A stretch of DNA of 64,000 nt from an uncultured Lachnospiraceae bacterium (GCA_902773435.1 CACYEN010000131.1:19398-83397); one strand, 5' to 3'; positions 25,900 through 34,946 are shown, counted from the stretch's first letter. Notes: generated by a model from the letters alone, not told the origin. A program made the numbers and translations.

Positions 25900-26670
25900 T
25901 TATTCCGCGGGCGTCTCCGGCGACTCGCAGGACTCCGGCTCACCCGATGCCTCCGGTTTTACCGCTTCCGCCGTCTCCCCGCAGGCCGCGGGCTCCGCCT
26001 CCGGCTCTTCCTCCGGCACCGCGGGATTTTCCGCTTCCGCCGCATCATCTGCCGCAGGGGTTTCCTCCGCCGGGCAGGCCTCGCCGGCTTCCTGTCCGCT
26101 CACATCGCCCTCGCCGGCGACGGGGGCAGCTTCCGCATCATCCACCACCTGGAACTCGGCGTCGAGCACGTCCTCCGCCTCATCCTCCGGCTCCGTCCCG
26201 GCCGTCTCGATTTCGGTGAACGGCCCGTCATCAGCCGCGCCGGCTCCCGCTTCCCCGCCTTCGGGCGTCTGAGCCTCATCGGCGGCGTCATCCGCGTCGA
26301 GCGGGGGCAGCTTTCCTCCGCACCTCGAGCAGTAGGCGGAATCGGCACTGACCAGCTCGCCGCACTGGGGGCACGTCCGCTTTCCGGACAGCGAAGCGGC
26401 TTTCGACGTCAGCGCCGCGATATTCGCGAGATGGCCCCTGATATCGCCCATGATGCGCTCCTCGTCCTCGTCGGACCCGGTCCCGCCGCTCTCCGCTTTC
26501 TTGAAGACGCGCTCACCGAGAAGCTGGTAGAGCTTCGCGATCTCACGGTGTTCCTCGCTGATCTTCGTCTTGAGCCTTGCGGAAGCGATCGCGTTCTCCG
26601 TTCCGCCCGCCGCCTTCTTCGTCAGCTTTGAGAAAGACTCACCGACGCTGCTGAAAAAATTCTTTGCCAT
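25900..26670 (-). CDS. Zinc-ribbon protein with long acidic tail
   Basis: A 256-residue protein I cannot assign to a studied family. Residues 1-95 are helical and amphipathic, with the look of a coiled coil (ISEEHREIAKLYQLLGERVF). A zinc ribbon follows with Cys100, Cys103, Cys114 and Cys117 (CPQCG, CSRCG). The last 130 residues are almost entirely Ala, Glu, Asp and Pro and should be disordered and strongly acidic. No signal peptide or membrane helix, so probably cytosolic. It follows clpX by 40 bases with a good AAAGGAG site and is the last gene before a terminator. It may be a Clp-related adaptor or substrate, but that rests on position alone. Confidence 0.8.
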   Translation of the reverse strand: MAKNFFSSVGESFSKLTKKAAGGTENAIASARLKTKISEEHREIAKLYQLLGERVFKKAESGGTGSDEDEERIMGDIRGHLANIAALTSKAASLSGKRTCPQCGELVSADSAYCSRCGGKLPPLDADDAADEAQTPEGGEAGAGAADDGPFTEIETAGTEPEDEAEDVLDAEFQVVDDAEAAPVAGEGDVSGQEAGEACPAEETPAADDAAEAENPAVPEEEPEAEPAACGETAEAVKPEASGEPESCESPETPAE

Positions 26671-26710
26671 GACATATACTCCTTTCCTGCTGACCGGTGC
26701 CGGTCCGGCA

Positions 26711-28132
26711 TCAGCCCCGCATCCTGATCACGGGCACCCCTTTGTGTTTCAGATAATCCTCCGTGATGATGACCTCTCCAATGCTGCTGTCCTTCGGTAT
26801 CTCATACATGATATCGAGCATATATTCCTCAAGGATGGACCGAAGGGCCCTCGCGCCCGTATCCCGCGCGAGCGCGCGCGAGGCGATCTCCGCGAGCGCG
26901 CCGTCCTCGAAGGTCAGCTTCACTCCGTCCATCGCCAGAAGGGTTTCATACTGTCTGAGGATCGCGTTTTCAGGCTCCCTCAGGATTCTCACGAGCATCT
27001 CCTCCGTGAGGGCCTCCAGCGGACAAATGACCGGAAGGCGCCCGAGAAACTCGGGGATCATCCCGAACTTCCTGAGATCTTCCGTCTCGGCGAACCTGAC
27101 GATGTTCCGGTCGCCGTCGTAGCGGTCCTTCAGGTCGGCGTGGAAACCGATCCCGCTGTGGCGGTTCAGGCGTTCCTTCACGATATCCTCGAGTCCGGGG
27201 AACGCTCCTCCCACGATGAACAGGATATTCTTCGTGTTGACGGTCTTCATGGGAACCATCGCGTTCTTGCTGGAAGCCCCGACCGGGACCTCCACCTCCG
27301 CCCCCTCGAGAAGCTTCAGCATTCCCTGCTGCACCGCCTCTCCGCTCACGTCCCTCTGGTTCGTATTCTTTTTCTTCGCGATCTTGTCGATCTCGTCGAC
27401 GAAGATAATGCCGTGCTCGGCCTTCTTCACATGATTTCCCGCGGCCGCGAGAAGCTTGGAGACCACGCTCTCGATATCGTCACCTATATAGCCTGCCTCG
27501 GTGAGCGACGTCGCGTCGGTAATGGCCAGCGGGACATCCAGCAGTTTCGCAAGCGTCTGGACCAGGTACGTCTTTCCGCACCCCGTCGGGCCGATCATGA
27601 GCACGTTGGATTTCTCGATCTCCACCGGCTCGCGGGCGCCGGGATCAGGCAGGCGGTCCTTTCCGGCCTGTTTCCTGTAGTCCCGGACTTTCTCCTCCCC
27701 GATGATCCGCTTGTAGTGATTGTAGACGGCGACAGACAGCACTTTCTTGGCGTGCTCCTGTCCGACAACGAACCGGTCCAGCTTCTTCCTGATGATGTGG
27801 GGAGCCGGGATATCGGCCATCTCGAACCGGGGTTCCTCTTTCTCCTCCTGTTCCTGCGCAGCCCTGCCGGCGTCCCCGCCGAAGAGGCTGCCGAGGTTCA
27901 GGAATGAGAAGTGGGGCAGGTTCTCCGTCAGCTTCCGGAGCTCTCCGTTGTTCCGGAATTCGTTGACGCTCTTCTGCATGCAGTCGCCGCAGACCAGAAA
28001 TCCGTTGGGGAGCTCGAGCAGGCTTCCCGCCTCTCTCTCCGTCCTCCCGCACATCGAACAGCGCCTGCTGTCCGCGTCATTGCCGCTCCCACCGCCCGGG
28101 GATCCGGTATCCTTCCTGTCCTGATCGCTCAT
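26711..28132 (-). CDS. clpX: ATP-dependent protease unfoldase ClpX
   Basis: This 473-residue AAA+ protein unfolds substrates and feeds them to ClpP. The N-terminal zinc-binding domain has CSMCG and CGDC pairs near residues 25-50. An insert of about 50 residues precedes the AAA+ core. That core shows GPTGCGKT, TDATSLTEAGYIGDD and FVDEIDKIA. SGIGFHADL is the ClpP-docking IGF loop, and PEFLGRLP is sensor-region sequence. It is longer than the usual 420 residues because of the N-terminal tail and the insert. ClpP and trigger factor are not beside it; instead it follows htrA. Confidence 0.95.
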   Translation of the reverse strand: MSDQDRKDTGSPGGGSGNDADSRRCSMCGRTEREAGSLLELPNGFLVCGDCMQKSVNEFRNNGELRKLTENLPHFSFLNLGSLFGGDAGRAAQEQEEKEEPRFEMADIPAPHIIRKKLDRFVVGQEHAKKVLSVAVYNHYKRIIGEEKVRDYRKQAGKDRLPDPGAREPVEIEKSNVLMIGPTGCGKTYLVQTLAKLLDVPLAITDATSLTEAGYIGDDIESVVSKLLAAAGNHVKKAEHGIIFVDEIDKIAKKKNTNQRDVSGEAVQQGMLKLLEGAEVEVPVGASSKNAMVPMKTVNTKNILFIVGGAFPGLEDIVKERLNRHSGIGFHADLKDRYDGDRNIVRFAETEDLRKFGMIPEFLGRLPVICPLEALTEEMLVRILREPENAILRQYETLLAMDGVKLTFEDGALAEIASRALARDTGARALRSILEEYMLDIMYEIPKDSSIGEVIITEDYLKHKGVPVIRMRG

Positions 28133-28210
28133 AAAACCTTCCTGCTGTCCCTGTCAGCATATAAAACACTTCACCGCCATCCCCGGAACGCGCCGCCGCT
28201 CCGCGGGGCG

Positions 28211-30094
28211 TCATTTCGAAAAATCGGGGATGTTGTACTCGTCCCTGTTGTTTCCGAAGAGGCCCCCGAAGTCAAAGCCGCCGTCCTCCCCGCCGCCGTC
28301 ACCGGCTTCCGGCGCGGATGGCTGCCCTTCCGGTGCGGATGGCTGCTCTTCCGGCGTCTCCGGGGAGACCGCCTCCGCGGCCCCGGATTCCGCATCTGCC
28401 GCTTCCTCTCCGTCGTCCTCCGGCGCAGGGGCGGATGGTACCGGACCGGGGTCCGGCTCTGCGGTTCCGTCGTCACCGTCCTTCCCCGGGGCTTCCCCGC
28501 CGGCGTCTTTCTCCGCCTTGCCCGGCTCCGCCTTCTCCAGGACGTCATAATTCTGCCCGGGCGTCCCGTCTTCCCTCAGGAAACCGTCCCTGACCGCCCG
28601 GCTTCTGCTGCCGAGTGAGACGAGGACCCTCAGCTTGCTGAACTCGTCGGCCTCCCTGTCGTATCTGCTGACGGAGACCGGGAGCTCCTCGCCGGCCCTG
28701 TAGTACCTGAGCAGATCGACGAGCGTATCCGCATCCGGAACCTCCAGGCCGTCGATCGACGTGATGATGTCGTGCGTGAGGATCCCGGCTCTCGCCGCGG
28801 GTCCGCTCTCGTCGAGATCGGAGACATAGACGCCCGCGGGAAATCCCGATGCGAGGTAGTACTCCGGCATCGTGACGCAGATGACCCCGAGATAGGAGGC
28901 CTCCTCCTCTTCGACGGGTTCCCTCGGCTCCCTCGCGGCGAGCCGCTCAAGAACCGGCATCGCCTCCGCGGCGGGGATGGCGTAGCCGACTCCCTCCACT
29001 GTGACGCCGACGGATTTGATCTCATTGATTCCCACGAGTTCGCCCCGCATGTTGATCAGGGCGCCCCCGGAATTGCCCGGATTGATCGAGGCGTCGGTCT
29101 GGATCATGTAGCTGACGCCGCCGTCCTTCGCGTAGACGGGCCTTTCGACCGCGCTCACGATCCCTCCCGAGACGGACTGTCCGTAGCCGAGCGCGTTCCC
29201 GATCGCCGCAACCGTCTCCCCGACTTCCAGGCTGTCCGAATCCCCGATCTCAATCGCGCTGACCGCCGCCCGCGCCGACTTTCCGAGCTCCGACATGTCC
29301 ACGCTTATCAGCGCGAGATCGCTGTCCGCGTCGGAACCCTTCAGGGTCCCGTCCGCGAAAGAGCCGTCCTCAAACCCGACGCTGATCCCGGAAACTCCGG
29401 AGACGACGTGGCCGTTCGTCGCGATGAGGAGCTCGCTCTCCGTCTTCCGGATGATGATCCCGGTCGCCATGACCGCATCTCCGGACGAGGATTCTTTATT
29501 CGAAAATCCGGCCGTATCCGCGGCCGGAGAACATGTGATGGATACCATGGAGGGCATGACTTTTCTGACGGCTTCCGTCATCGGGAGGATCGGATTCACG
29601 TCCTCCCCCGTCGGGACCTGTCCGCCCGCGGATTCCGCTGTTGCGGACTTGTCTTCCGCCGGTTCGGAGGCCGCGCCCCCGGAGACCGCCGTCTCCGCCT
29701 TCCCGGCCGCCGCCCGCCGGTTCCTGCCTGATCCGGAGATCGCGGAGACCAGAACGACAAGAAGAAGGATCCCGGCCGCCGCAAGGCAGAGCCAGAGCAG
29801 GATCTTCCTCATCTTTTCGTTGTCGCCATTTCCACCTTCCGGTGAGTTTCCGGCGGAATCTCCGGGCCTCAGGAATCTGTACACGTCATAGCGGCTCCGG
29901 TATTCCCCGCCGCGTTGATCCCCTTCCCCGGCATTTCCGCAGAACCTGACGTTCTCGCGGTATCCCGGATACCCGTACTCCGGCATTCCGGCATCCCCTT
30001 CGTCCGCGGGGCCCTCTTCCGGTGCGCCGGCCGCGGGATCCGTCCCTGCCGGATCTTCACCGTATTCGGGGAATTCTCTGTTTAAATCTTCCAT
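28211..30094 (-). CDS. HtrA/DegP-type membrane serine protease with PDZ domain
   Basis: The 627-residue protein has a cytosolic acidic N-terminus (about 95 residues) and one membrane helix (98-120). An extracytoplasmic trypsin-like domain follows, with catalytic His229 (NGHV), Asp259 (DSDLAL) and Ser342 (NPGNSGGAL), all intact. One PDZ domain lies at about 400-490. The final 120 residues are Pro/Glu/Ala/Gly-rich and end in a short aromatic segment. Such proteases degrade or refold misfolded envelope proteins. The gene lies between a GT2 gene and clpX, so two protein-quality genes are adjacent. AAGGAG is nine bases before the ATG. Confidence 0.93.
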   Translation of the reverse strand: MEDLNREFPEYGEDPAGTDPAAGAPEEGPADEGDAGMPEYGYPGYRENVRFCGNAGEGDQRGGEYRSRYDVYRFLRPGDSAGNSPEGGNGDNEKMRKILLWLCLAAAGILLLVVLVSAISGSGRNRRAAAGKAETAVSGGAASEPAEDKSATAESAGGQVPTGEDVNPILPMTEAVRKVMPSMVSITCSPAADTAGFSNKESSSGDAVMATGIIIRKTESELLIATNGHVVSGVSGISVGFEDGSFADGTLKGSDADSDLALISVDMSELGKSARAAVSAIEIGDSDSLEVGETVAAIGNALGYGQSVSGGIVSAVERPVYAKDGGVSYMIQTDASINPGNSGGALINMRGELVGINEIKSVGVTVEGVGYAIPAAEAMPVLERLAAREPREPVEEEEASYLGVICVTMPEYYLASGFPAGVYVSDLDESGPAARAGILTHDIITSIDGLEVPDADTLVDLLRYYRAGEELPVSVSRYDREADEFSKLRVLVSLGSRSRAVRDGFLREDGTPGQNYDVLEKAEPGKAEKDAGGEAPGKDGDDGTAEPDPGPVPSAPAPEDDGEEAADAESGAAEAVSPETPEEQPSAPEGQPSAPEAGDGGGEDGGFDFGGLFGNNRDEYNIPDFSK

Positions 30095-30129
30095 TTCCTA
30101 TGCTCCTTACACATATCCGCGCGGTCCCG

Positions 30130-31074
30130 TCAGTACTCGGGATTCTCCGGAATCCCGTTCTTCCAGAACGAGCGGTTCATGCTGAAGGCTTTCACCATCC
30201 AGGCGGGCAGGGACCTGAAATTCTTTCCCAGGCGGAACCCGAGTACCCGCATGAAGCACTGCCAGTAGAACTGGGGCAGCAGGTAGATTCTTCCCGTCTG
30301 CCACAGTTTGCGCGTCACGTACCTGACGAGCCGCATCCCCTCCCCCTCCGACCTGAGTCTTCCGAAGATCTCGGGGTGCATGGCCTGGGAGACGCCGTTG
30401 TCGAAATTCCTGTGGAACTGCTGCAGGGCTGAGTAGTTGTGGGAGTGGCAGACGCACGCGTCAGCCTCGTAATACACGATATATCCGAGGTTCAGGATGC
30501 GGCCGGCGTAGACCATGTCCTCATTGAAAATGGCCGGCGCGCTGAATCCCTTCATCTCGTCGAACAGGCGCCGGTCGTAACAAGCGCAGACATTTGAGCA
30601 GAAGAACGCCTTCACCCCGGCGGTCTGCACGTCTTCTATCTTCTGGCTCCTGCTTCTGTCAGGGTAATTGAAGCTGCGCACGAATCCCTCGGCGATGCGG
30701 CAGTCCTGCTTGGGAATCTGCCGCGCGTAGACGACCCTGACGAGCGGGTCGTCGAAGGGCTTCAGCAGCCGTTCGATGAGATACTCATCGACCGGAACCG
30801 CGTCCTGCGTCATGAACAGGATCGTGTCCGCAGCCGAAAAGCCGACGCCCATATTTCTGGTCGCCGCGTGATCAAACTGTTCTTTCGATATGTGGAAGAC
30901 TTCCGTTCTCTCCGCCCCCGCGATGAGACTTTCGTCCCAGTCTTCCTCCCCCGTATTAATAATCAGTATATGGTCAGGGTGCACACTCTGACGGCCCAGC
31001 ATCCTGATCAGCTCCCTGAAGGAGCCGTCCGGCTTTCTGGTCGGCACAACGACATCCACCGTCCTTTTCCCCAT
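30130..31074 (-). CDS. GT2 family glycosyltransferase (rhamnosyltransferase-like)
   Basis: A 314-residue cytosolic or membrane-associated GT-A enzyme. VDVVVPTRKPDG opens the nucleotide-sugar domain. The DxD-like segment is TQDAVPVDE, and NEDMVYAGRILNLGY is the acceptor-side ED motif. The overall layout resembles RfbF/WbbL-type rhamnosyltransferases, which fits the dTDP-rhamnose genes nearby. It lies just outside the LCP terminator and precedes htrA by 35 bases. GGGGGAG sits six bases before the ATG. Donor and acceptor cannot be read from sequence. Confidence 0.85.
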   Translation of the reverse strand: MGKRTVDVVVPTRKPDGSFRELIRMLGRQSVHPDHILIINTGEEDWDESLIAGAERTEVFHISKEQFDHAATRNMGVGFSAADTILFMTQDAVPVDEYLIERLLKPFDDPLVRVVYARQIPKQDCRIAEGFVRSFNYPDRSRSQKIEDVQTAGVKAFFCSNVCACYDRRLFDEMKGFSAPAIFNEDMVYAGRILNLGYIVYYEADACVCHSHNYSALQQFHRNFDNGVSQAMHPEIFGRLRSEGEGMRLVRYVTRKLWQTGRIYLLPQFYWQCFMRVLGFRLGKNFRSLPAWMVKAFSMNRSFWKNGIPENPEY

Positions 31075-31156
31075 AATTTACTCCCCCGAATAACTCCGCT
31101 TCTCCCCCGAATCGCGGATGAGGCATCTTCCGGCCGGTCAATATCCCATCAATCAC

Positions 31157-31189
31157 AAAAAGTACCATCGCGGAAGCGGATGGCACTTT
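31157..31189 (-). terminator. Terminator after the LCP gene
   Basis: AAAAGT and ACTTTT arms with an inner CCATC/GATGG pairing and one internal mismatch surround a small loop, with T residues following on the minus strand. It lies about 90 bases after the LCP stop, in a 206-base gap that otherwise shows nothing but the upstream region of the GT2 gene. Confidence 0.65.
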
Positions 31190-31280
31190 TATGTCTTTTT
31201 CAATGAACTGCCGGCGCGCTGTCCGCGCCTTCCCCCATGTATCTGAAACGCTCTGCCCTGCCTTCCCCGGCTCGCGCGGG

Positions 31281-33290
31281 TCAGATGACGACATCCGCCT
31301 CTCCGCCTGACAGGCCGATCACGCTGTTCTGGATCGCCGCCTCCCTGCTCTTCGCCGTGAGGTTGGACAGGGACTCGATATCGGCGCTGAATTCCGCGAC
31401 GGTCGAGCTGACCTGATAGTCCGTGTCGTCGAACAGGAATTCGTGGAGCTCCGCGACGTTGTCGGCCAGCGTCACCGGCACGACGGCATCGAGTTTCTTG
31501 GAGCCCGCGTAGACATTTTTCTCGAGATGCTCGAACGGGAACCCCGACGTCTTCTCGATCTCAAACGTGAACATCTGCGACGCGAGCCGGATGATCTCGG
31601 AAGCTGAGAACGACGTCTTGCAGAGCGGGAACACGTCCCTGATCATGCCCTGGACGGTCTGGATTCCCCTCTTCTTCGCCTTGTTCACGATCTTGTGGAT
31701 GACAACGCGCTGACGCTGGGTCCGCTTCATGTCGTTGCCCGTCGTGTAGCGTATGCGCGCGTAAGCCACGGCCTGGACCCCGTTCAGATGGTAGTCCCTC
31801 GGCATGGTTTCGGGCTCGATCGGAACATACTCGAGCCCCGTCACACTGGAGGTCTCGATGCAGTAGTTGTTCATGTGGACAACCTCCTGCTCCGTCATCC
31901 AGACGTCGATCCCGTCGATGTCGTCGACGAGCTTCGCGACCGCGTTGAAGTCGACCACGACATAGTCGTGGATATTCAGGTCGAAATTCCGGTTCAGCAT
32001 CGTGAGCAGCTGCCTGGCGCTGCCGTTGGCGTAGGCGGCGTTCGCCTTGTCATACTTTCCGGCGGCTGTCGTAACGCCGGTAAATCCGTTGGATTCCTCG
32101 GAGATCGTCGCGGTGTCGTAATCCGTGTTGTTCGCGTAAGTGACTTCCGGAGTCTCCTCCGTGGTTTCACCGGCTTCCGCGCCTTCCCCGGTCCCCGCGC
32201 CCGCGCCCTGGCTGCCGCTTTCCCGGTTTCCCGTGTCCTGGCTGCCGGACCCGCTGTTCCCGCTGCCTGAGCCGGGATCTTCGCCGTCCGTGGCCGGGAC
32301 TAAAGTGCCTCCGTCAGGGGGATTTCCCTCTCCTGCGGGCTCCTCGCCCCCGCCTTCGCCTGCAGGCTGTTCCCCGCCGCCGTCTCCGGTCTCTCCGGCA
32401 CCTGCGTCGTCGGGACTGCCTTCACCCGGGGCAGCTTCGCCGGCATCCTCTGTGCCCTCTCCGGCACCGCCTTCGCCGGCATCCTCTGCGCCCTCTCCGG
32501 CGCCGCCTTCACCGGCGTCCCCGGTGTCCTCTCCGGCACCGCCTTCACCGGTCTCTCCGGCTCCCTCTCCCGCGTCTCCGGCGCCATCATCGCCGCCTTC
32601 ACCCGCGGGTTCGCCTTCGCCGGCGTCTCCGGCGTCTCCGCCCGTGTCCGCCTCGCCGGTATCGTAGTCGTAGTACTCCATATCCTCCTCATAGGTGGCG
32701 ACATCCTCTTCGAAGTCAGCGGCCCACTCGGCGCCGTCGTCGTCACCCTGGGGAACCTCGGCGTCGGACTTCGTCCCGATATTGAGAAGGGTATCCCTGT
32801 AAAGCGAGATCAGGCGCACCTTGCCCGTCTCGTTGTTGATGCTCGCGATAATCATCGTATCGCTGTTCGCGTAGTCAATCTGATCCGTGTCTCTCGTGTC
32901 GATCCCGACGAGGGCGATATTGGTGTAGCCCTTCATCCTCCTGTTCGAGGTGACTTCGGTATTCTCCTCCGCTGCATCGGCGTCCGCGTTCGGATCCGGG
33001 GTAACAGCCGCGGGAACCTTCACCTGCCCGCCCTCCGCGGGATCACTTTTCGCGCCGGCGGAGCTGCTCCCCTTCGGCACGTCCTTCCCGGCGGTCACGG
33101 TTCCGGCCGACGTATTCACGCCGGCGTGAGCCCCTGCCCGGGATCCGATGCTCCTGAGCCCGGCGTTGATCTTCGCGAAGACAAAGATCCCGCAGACCAG
33201 AATCATCAGAACCAGAATCTCGGCAAGAAAGATAATCAGGCTCTTTCTGGACTTGCCGCTCTTTTTGCTGTTTTTCCCCGATCGTGACAT
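31281..33290 (-). CDS. LytR-CpsA-Psr (LCP) ligase with a large low-complexity insert
   Basis: LCP proteins transfer undecaprenyl-linked polymers onto peptidoglycan outside the cell. The 669-residue protein has a short basic cytosolic tail, one membrane helix (18-40) and a linker. The LCP domain starts at about 122 with NIALVGIDTRD and SLYRDTLLNI (the pyrophosphate-binding Arg) and resumes at about 411 with KYDKANAAYANG, then VVVDF. In ordinary LCP proteins these blocks are nearly adjacent. Here about 235 residues of Gly/Glu/Asp/Ala-rich sequence, including three exact-length 12-residue repeats, separate them. It sits 18 bases after a priming sugar transferase, which suits a polymer-attachment role. 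Confidence 0.92.
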   Translation of the reverse strand: MSRSGKNSKKSGKSRKSLIIFLAEILVLMILVCGIFVFAKINAGLRSIGSRAGAHAGVNTSAGTVTAGKDVPKGSSSAGAKSDPAEGGQVKVPAAVTPDPNADADAAEENTEVTSNRRMKGYTNIALVGIDTRDTDQIDYANSDTMIIASINNETGKVRLISLYRDTLLNIGTKSDAEVPQGDDDGAEWAADFEEDVATYEEDMEYYDYDTGEADTGGDAGDAGEGEPAGEGGDDGAGDAGEGAGETGEGGAGEDTGDAGEGGAGEGAEDAGEGGAGEGTEDAGEAAPGEGSPDDAGAGETGDGGGEQPAGEGGGEEPAGEGNPPDGGTLVPATDGEDPGSGSGNSGSGSQDTGNRESGSQGAGAGTGEGAEAGETTEETPEVTYANNTDYDTATISEESNGFTGVTTAAGKYDKANAAYANGSARQLLTMLNRNFDLNIHDYVVVDFNAVAKLVDDIDGIDVWMTEQEVVHMNNYCIETSSVTGLEYVPIEPETMPRDYHLNGVQAVAYARIRYTTGNDMKRTQRQRVVIHKIVNKAKKRGIQTVQGMIRDVFPLCKTSFSASEIIRLASQMFTFEIEKTSGFPFEHLEKNVYAGSKKLDAVVPVTLADNVAELHEFLFDDTDYQVSSTVAEFSADIESLSNLTAKSREAAIQNSVIGLSGGEADVVI
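32442..32549 (-). repeat. Three 36-base tandem repeats coding GEGGAGExxxDA
   Basis: Three head-to-tail units, residues 248-259, 260-271 and 272-283 of the LCP protein, differ only at the middle positions (DTG, GAE, GTE). Degenerate copies continue on both sides. The unit length is a multiple of three, so copy-number change would preserve the frame. Confidence 0.85.
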
Positions 33291-33308
33291 TACTGCACTG
33301 GCTCCTGA

Positions 33309-34742
33309 CTAATATGCGTTCTTGTTCACAAATCCCCTGAACACCGTGAGGAACAGGATCTTCAGGTCGAGGCCCAAAGTCCAGTTCTCGATATAATAGA
33401 GGTCGTAATCAATTCGCTTCCTGATGGAGGTATCCCCCCGGTAGCCGTTGACCTGGGCCCAGCCCGTCATCCCCGGGCGGACCTGGTGCTTGACCATGTA
33501 CCGCGGAATCTCCTCCTGAAACTTCTCCACAAAATAAGGTCTCTCCGGTCTCGGACCGACGAGAGACATATCTCCCTTGAGGACATTGAAAAGCTGAGGA
33601 AGTTCATCGATGCTGGTCTTCCTCATGAACCTGCCGACCGGGGTCACCCTCGGATCGTCCCTTGTCGTCCACTTCTTCCTCTCGGCGGAATCGTCCTGGA
33701 CGATCATGGAGCGGAACTTGTACATCATAAAGCGCCGGTTGCGGAGCCCGACCCTCTCCTGCGAGTAGATCAGGGGGCCCGGAGAAGTCGCCTTGACCGC
33801 GAGCGCGAATATGAGCATGACCGGCGAGAAAAGCACGATCAGCACTATGCTCCCGACGATATCGATGACTCTCTTGACCATCGCCGGAAACGCGTTGGAC
33901 AACGGCACGTACCTGATGTTGATGACCGGAAGCCCCAGTATGTCCTCCGTATAGGGCTTCGTCGGTATGATGTTGTTGTAGTCCGGTATGAACTTGGTGT
34001 GGACACCGGACTTCTCGCAGAGCGATACGATGGACTCGAGCCTGTAATACTCCGAAAGTCCGAGCGTGATCGCGATCTCGTCGAGATGGTTTTCGGGGAG
34101 GATGATCATGAGATTGTCGACTCTCCCCAGAACCTTTATTCCCTTGTATTCAGTTCCCGCCTCGATTCTGTCATCCAGGATCCCCCTGATATTGAGTCCC
34201 CACTGCGGATTCATCGCGACACGGTCAATATACTCCTCCGCGGCCCGGCTGTATCCGACCAGAAGGACATTTCTCACAAACCGGCCCCGCCTGCGCATAT
34301 TCATCATGATCTGTCTGATGATCATGCGCATGATCAGGTCAAGTGTCGTGTTCAGAGTAAAGAACACCGCAATCATGACTCTCGACCAGTTGACCTGATG
34401 GATCAGGTACAGGATCAGGATGAAAATCATGAATCCGATGATGTTGGAGAGCGCGACATTGCCAATCTCAGAGCGCCGTCCCTTCATCCGGTTCGCGCGG
34501 TACAGTCCGAACCCCGAGTAGAGAATCAGAATTCCCGGTACGATAAAAAAAAGTGCCGTCATGTAGGAAGTGAACGGCACAGATTCAACCGAATTCCCGG
34601 GCAGAACCCTGGTGCGGAACTTCAGGTACCAGGCGAGAACATAGGAGATCGCGGCAATCAGGATATCGCAGACAGCCAGAAGGCGACTGAAATACTTTTG
34701 ATTATCCTCTATCAAATCAGTATCCCCGTACTTCTGCACCAT
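33309..34742 (-). CDS. Polyprenyl-phosphate sugar-1-phosphate transferase (priming enzyme)
   Basis: The 477-residue membrane enzyme starts polymer synthesis by moving a sugar phosphate from a nucleotide sugar to undecaprenyl phosphate. Four to five N-terminal helices and a Rossmann-like CoA-binding-type domain precede the catalytic domain (from about residue 285). That domain has KRVIDIVGS, SPGPLIYSQERVG, YKFRSM, IDELPQL, GPRPERP and RPGMTGWAQVNGYRG. The ATG at 34742 has no ribosome site at the normal distance; an in-frame stop lies two codons upstream. A strong site 25 bases away fits a short overlapping leader frame instead. LCP follows directly. Confidence 0.94.
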   Translation of the reverse strand: MVQKYGDTDLIEDNQKYFSRLLAVCDILIAAISYVLAWYLKFRTRVLPGNSVESVPFTSYMTALFFIVPGILILYSGFGLYRANRMKGRRSEIGNVALSNIIGFMIFILILYLIHQVNWSRVMIAVFFTLNTTLDLIMRMIIRQIMMNMRRRGRFVRNVLLVGYSRAAEEYIDRVAMNPQWGLNIRGILDDRIEAGTEYKGIKVLGRVDNLMIILPENHLDEIAITLGLSEYYRLESIVSLCEKSGVHTKFIPDYNNIIPTKPYTEDILGLPVINIRYVPLSNAFPAMVKRVIDIVGSIVLIVLFSPVMLIFALAVKATSPGPLIYSQERVGLRNRRFMMYKFRSMIVQDDSAERKKWTTRDDPRVTPVGRFMRKTSIDELPQLFNVLKGDMSLVGPRPERPYFVEKFQEEIPRYMVKHQVRPGMTGWAQVNGYRGDTSIRKRIDYDLYYIENWTLGLDLKILFLTVFRGFVNKNAY

Positions 34743-34762
34743 ATATCATGAATAGTATTCAA
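34712..34762 (-). CDS. Possible 16-codon leader peptide overlapping the sugar transferase start
   Basis: A TTG codon at 34762 lies seven bases after AGGAGG (within 34767-34776), and its frame closes at 34712. It spans the out-of-frame ATG of the sugar transferase at 34742. No family is recognisable in so short a peptide. The evidence is the position of the ribosome site, which serves no other start codon. Confidence 0.3.
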   Translation of the reverse strand: MNTIHDIWCRSTGILI

Positions 34763-34853
34763 TTAACCCCCTCCTCGAAGGGAGCCCGCCGACATGTCCC
34801 GCAACACGGATTCTTCAAAATTCCGCGCTCCAAAAACCTATCAGGCAGTTACA

Positions 34854-34882
34854 AATATACTATATCGGTGAACTCATGGCAA
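34854..34882 (-). promoter_or_regulatory. Promoter of the sugar transferase-LCP operon
   Basis: TTGCCA at 34877-34882 and TATATT at 34854-34859 are 17 bases apart. The predicted leader is about 105 bases long, unusual for this window, and contains the possible leader peptide. Confidence 0.65.
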
Positions 34883-34906
34883 GATATTTATGGAAACCTG
34901 ATTTGT

Positions 34907-34946
34907 AAAAAAAACGGGAACCCCGCCTTTCGTGCGGCGGGATTCC
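34907..34946 (-). terminator. Terminator of the rhamnose polysaccharide operon
   Basis: AATCCCGCC and GGCGGGGTT arms enclose an 8-base loop and are followed on the minus strand by CCCG and eight T residues. It begins two bases after the last glycosyltransferase stop and ends the run that begins at rfbB. Confidence 0.88.

Noticed and set aside
25682-26272. Plus-strand Ser/Ala/Pro-rich open frame
   Set aside because: It is the antisense image of the acidic tail of the zinc-ribbon gene, lacks a ribosome site and begins in non-coding DNA.
32061-32768. Repetitive GEGGAGE region considered as a collagen-like or CRISPR-type repeat
   Set aside because: It is in frame within the LCP gene, lacks Gly-X-Y periodicity, and the repeats are contiguous rather than separated by spacers.
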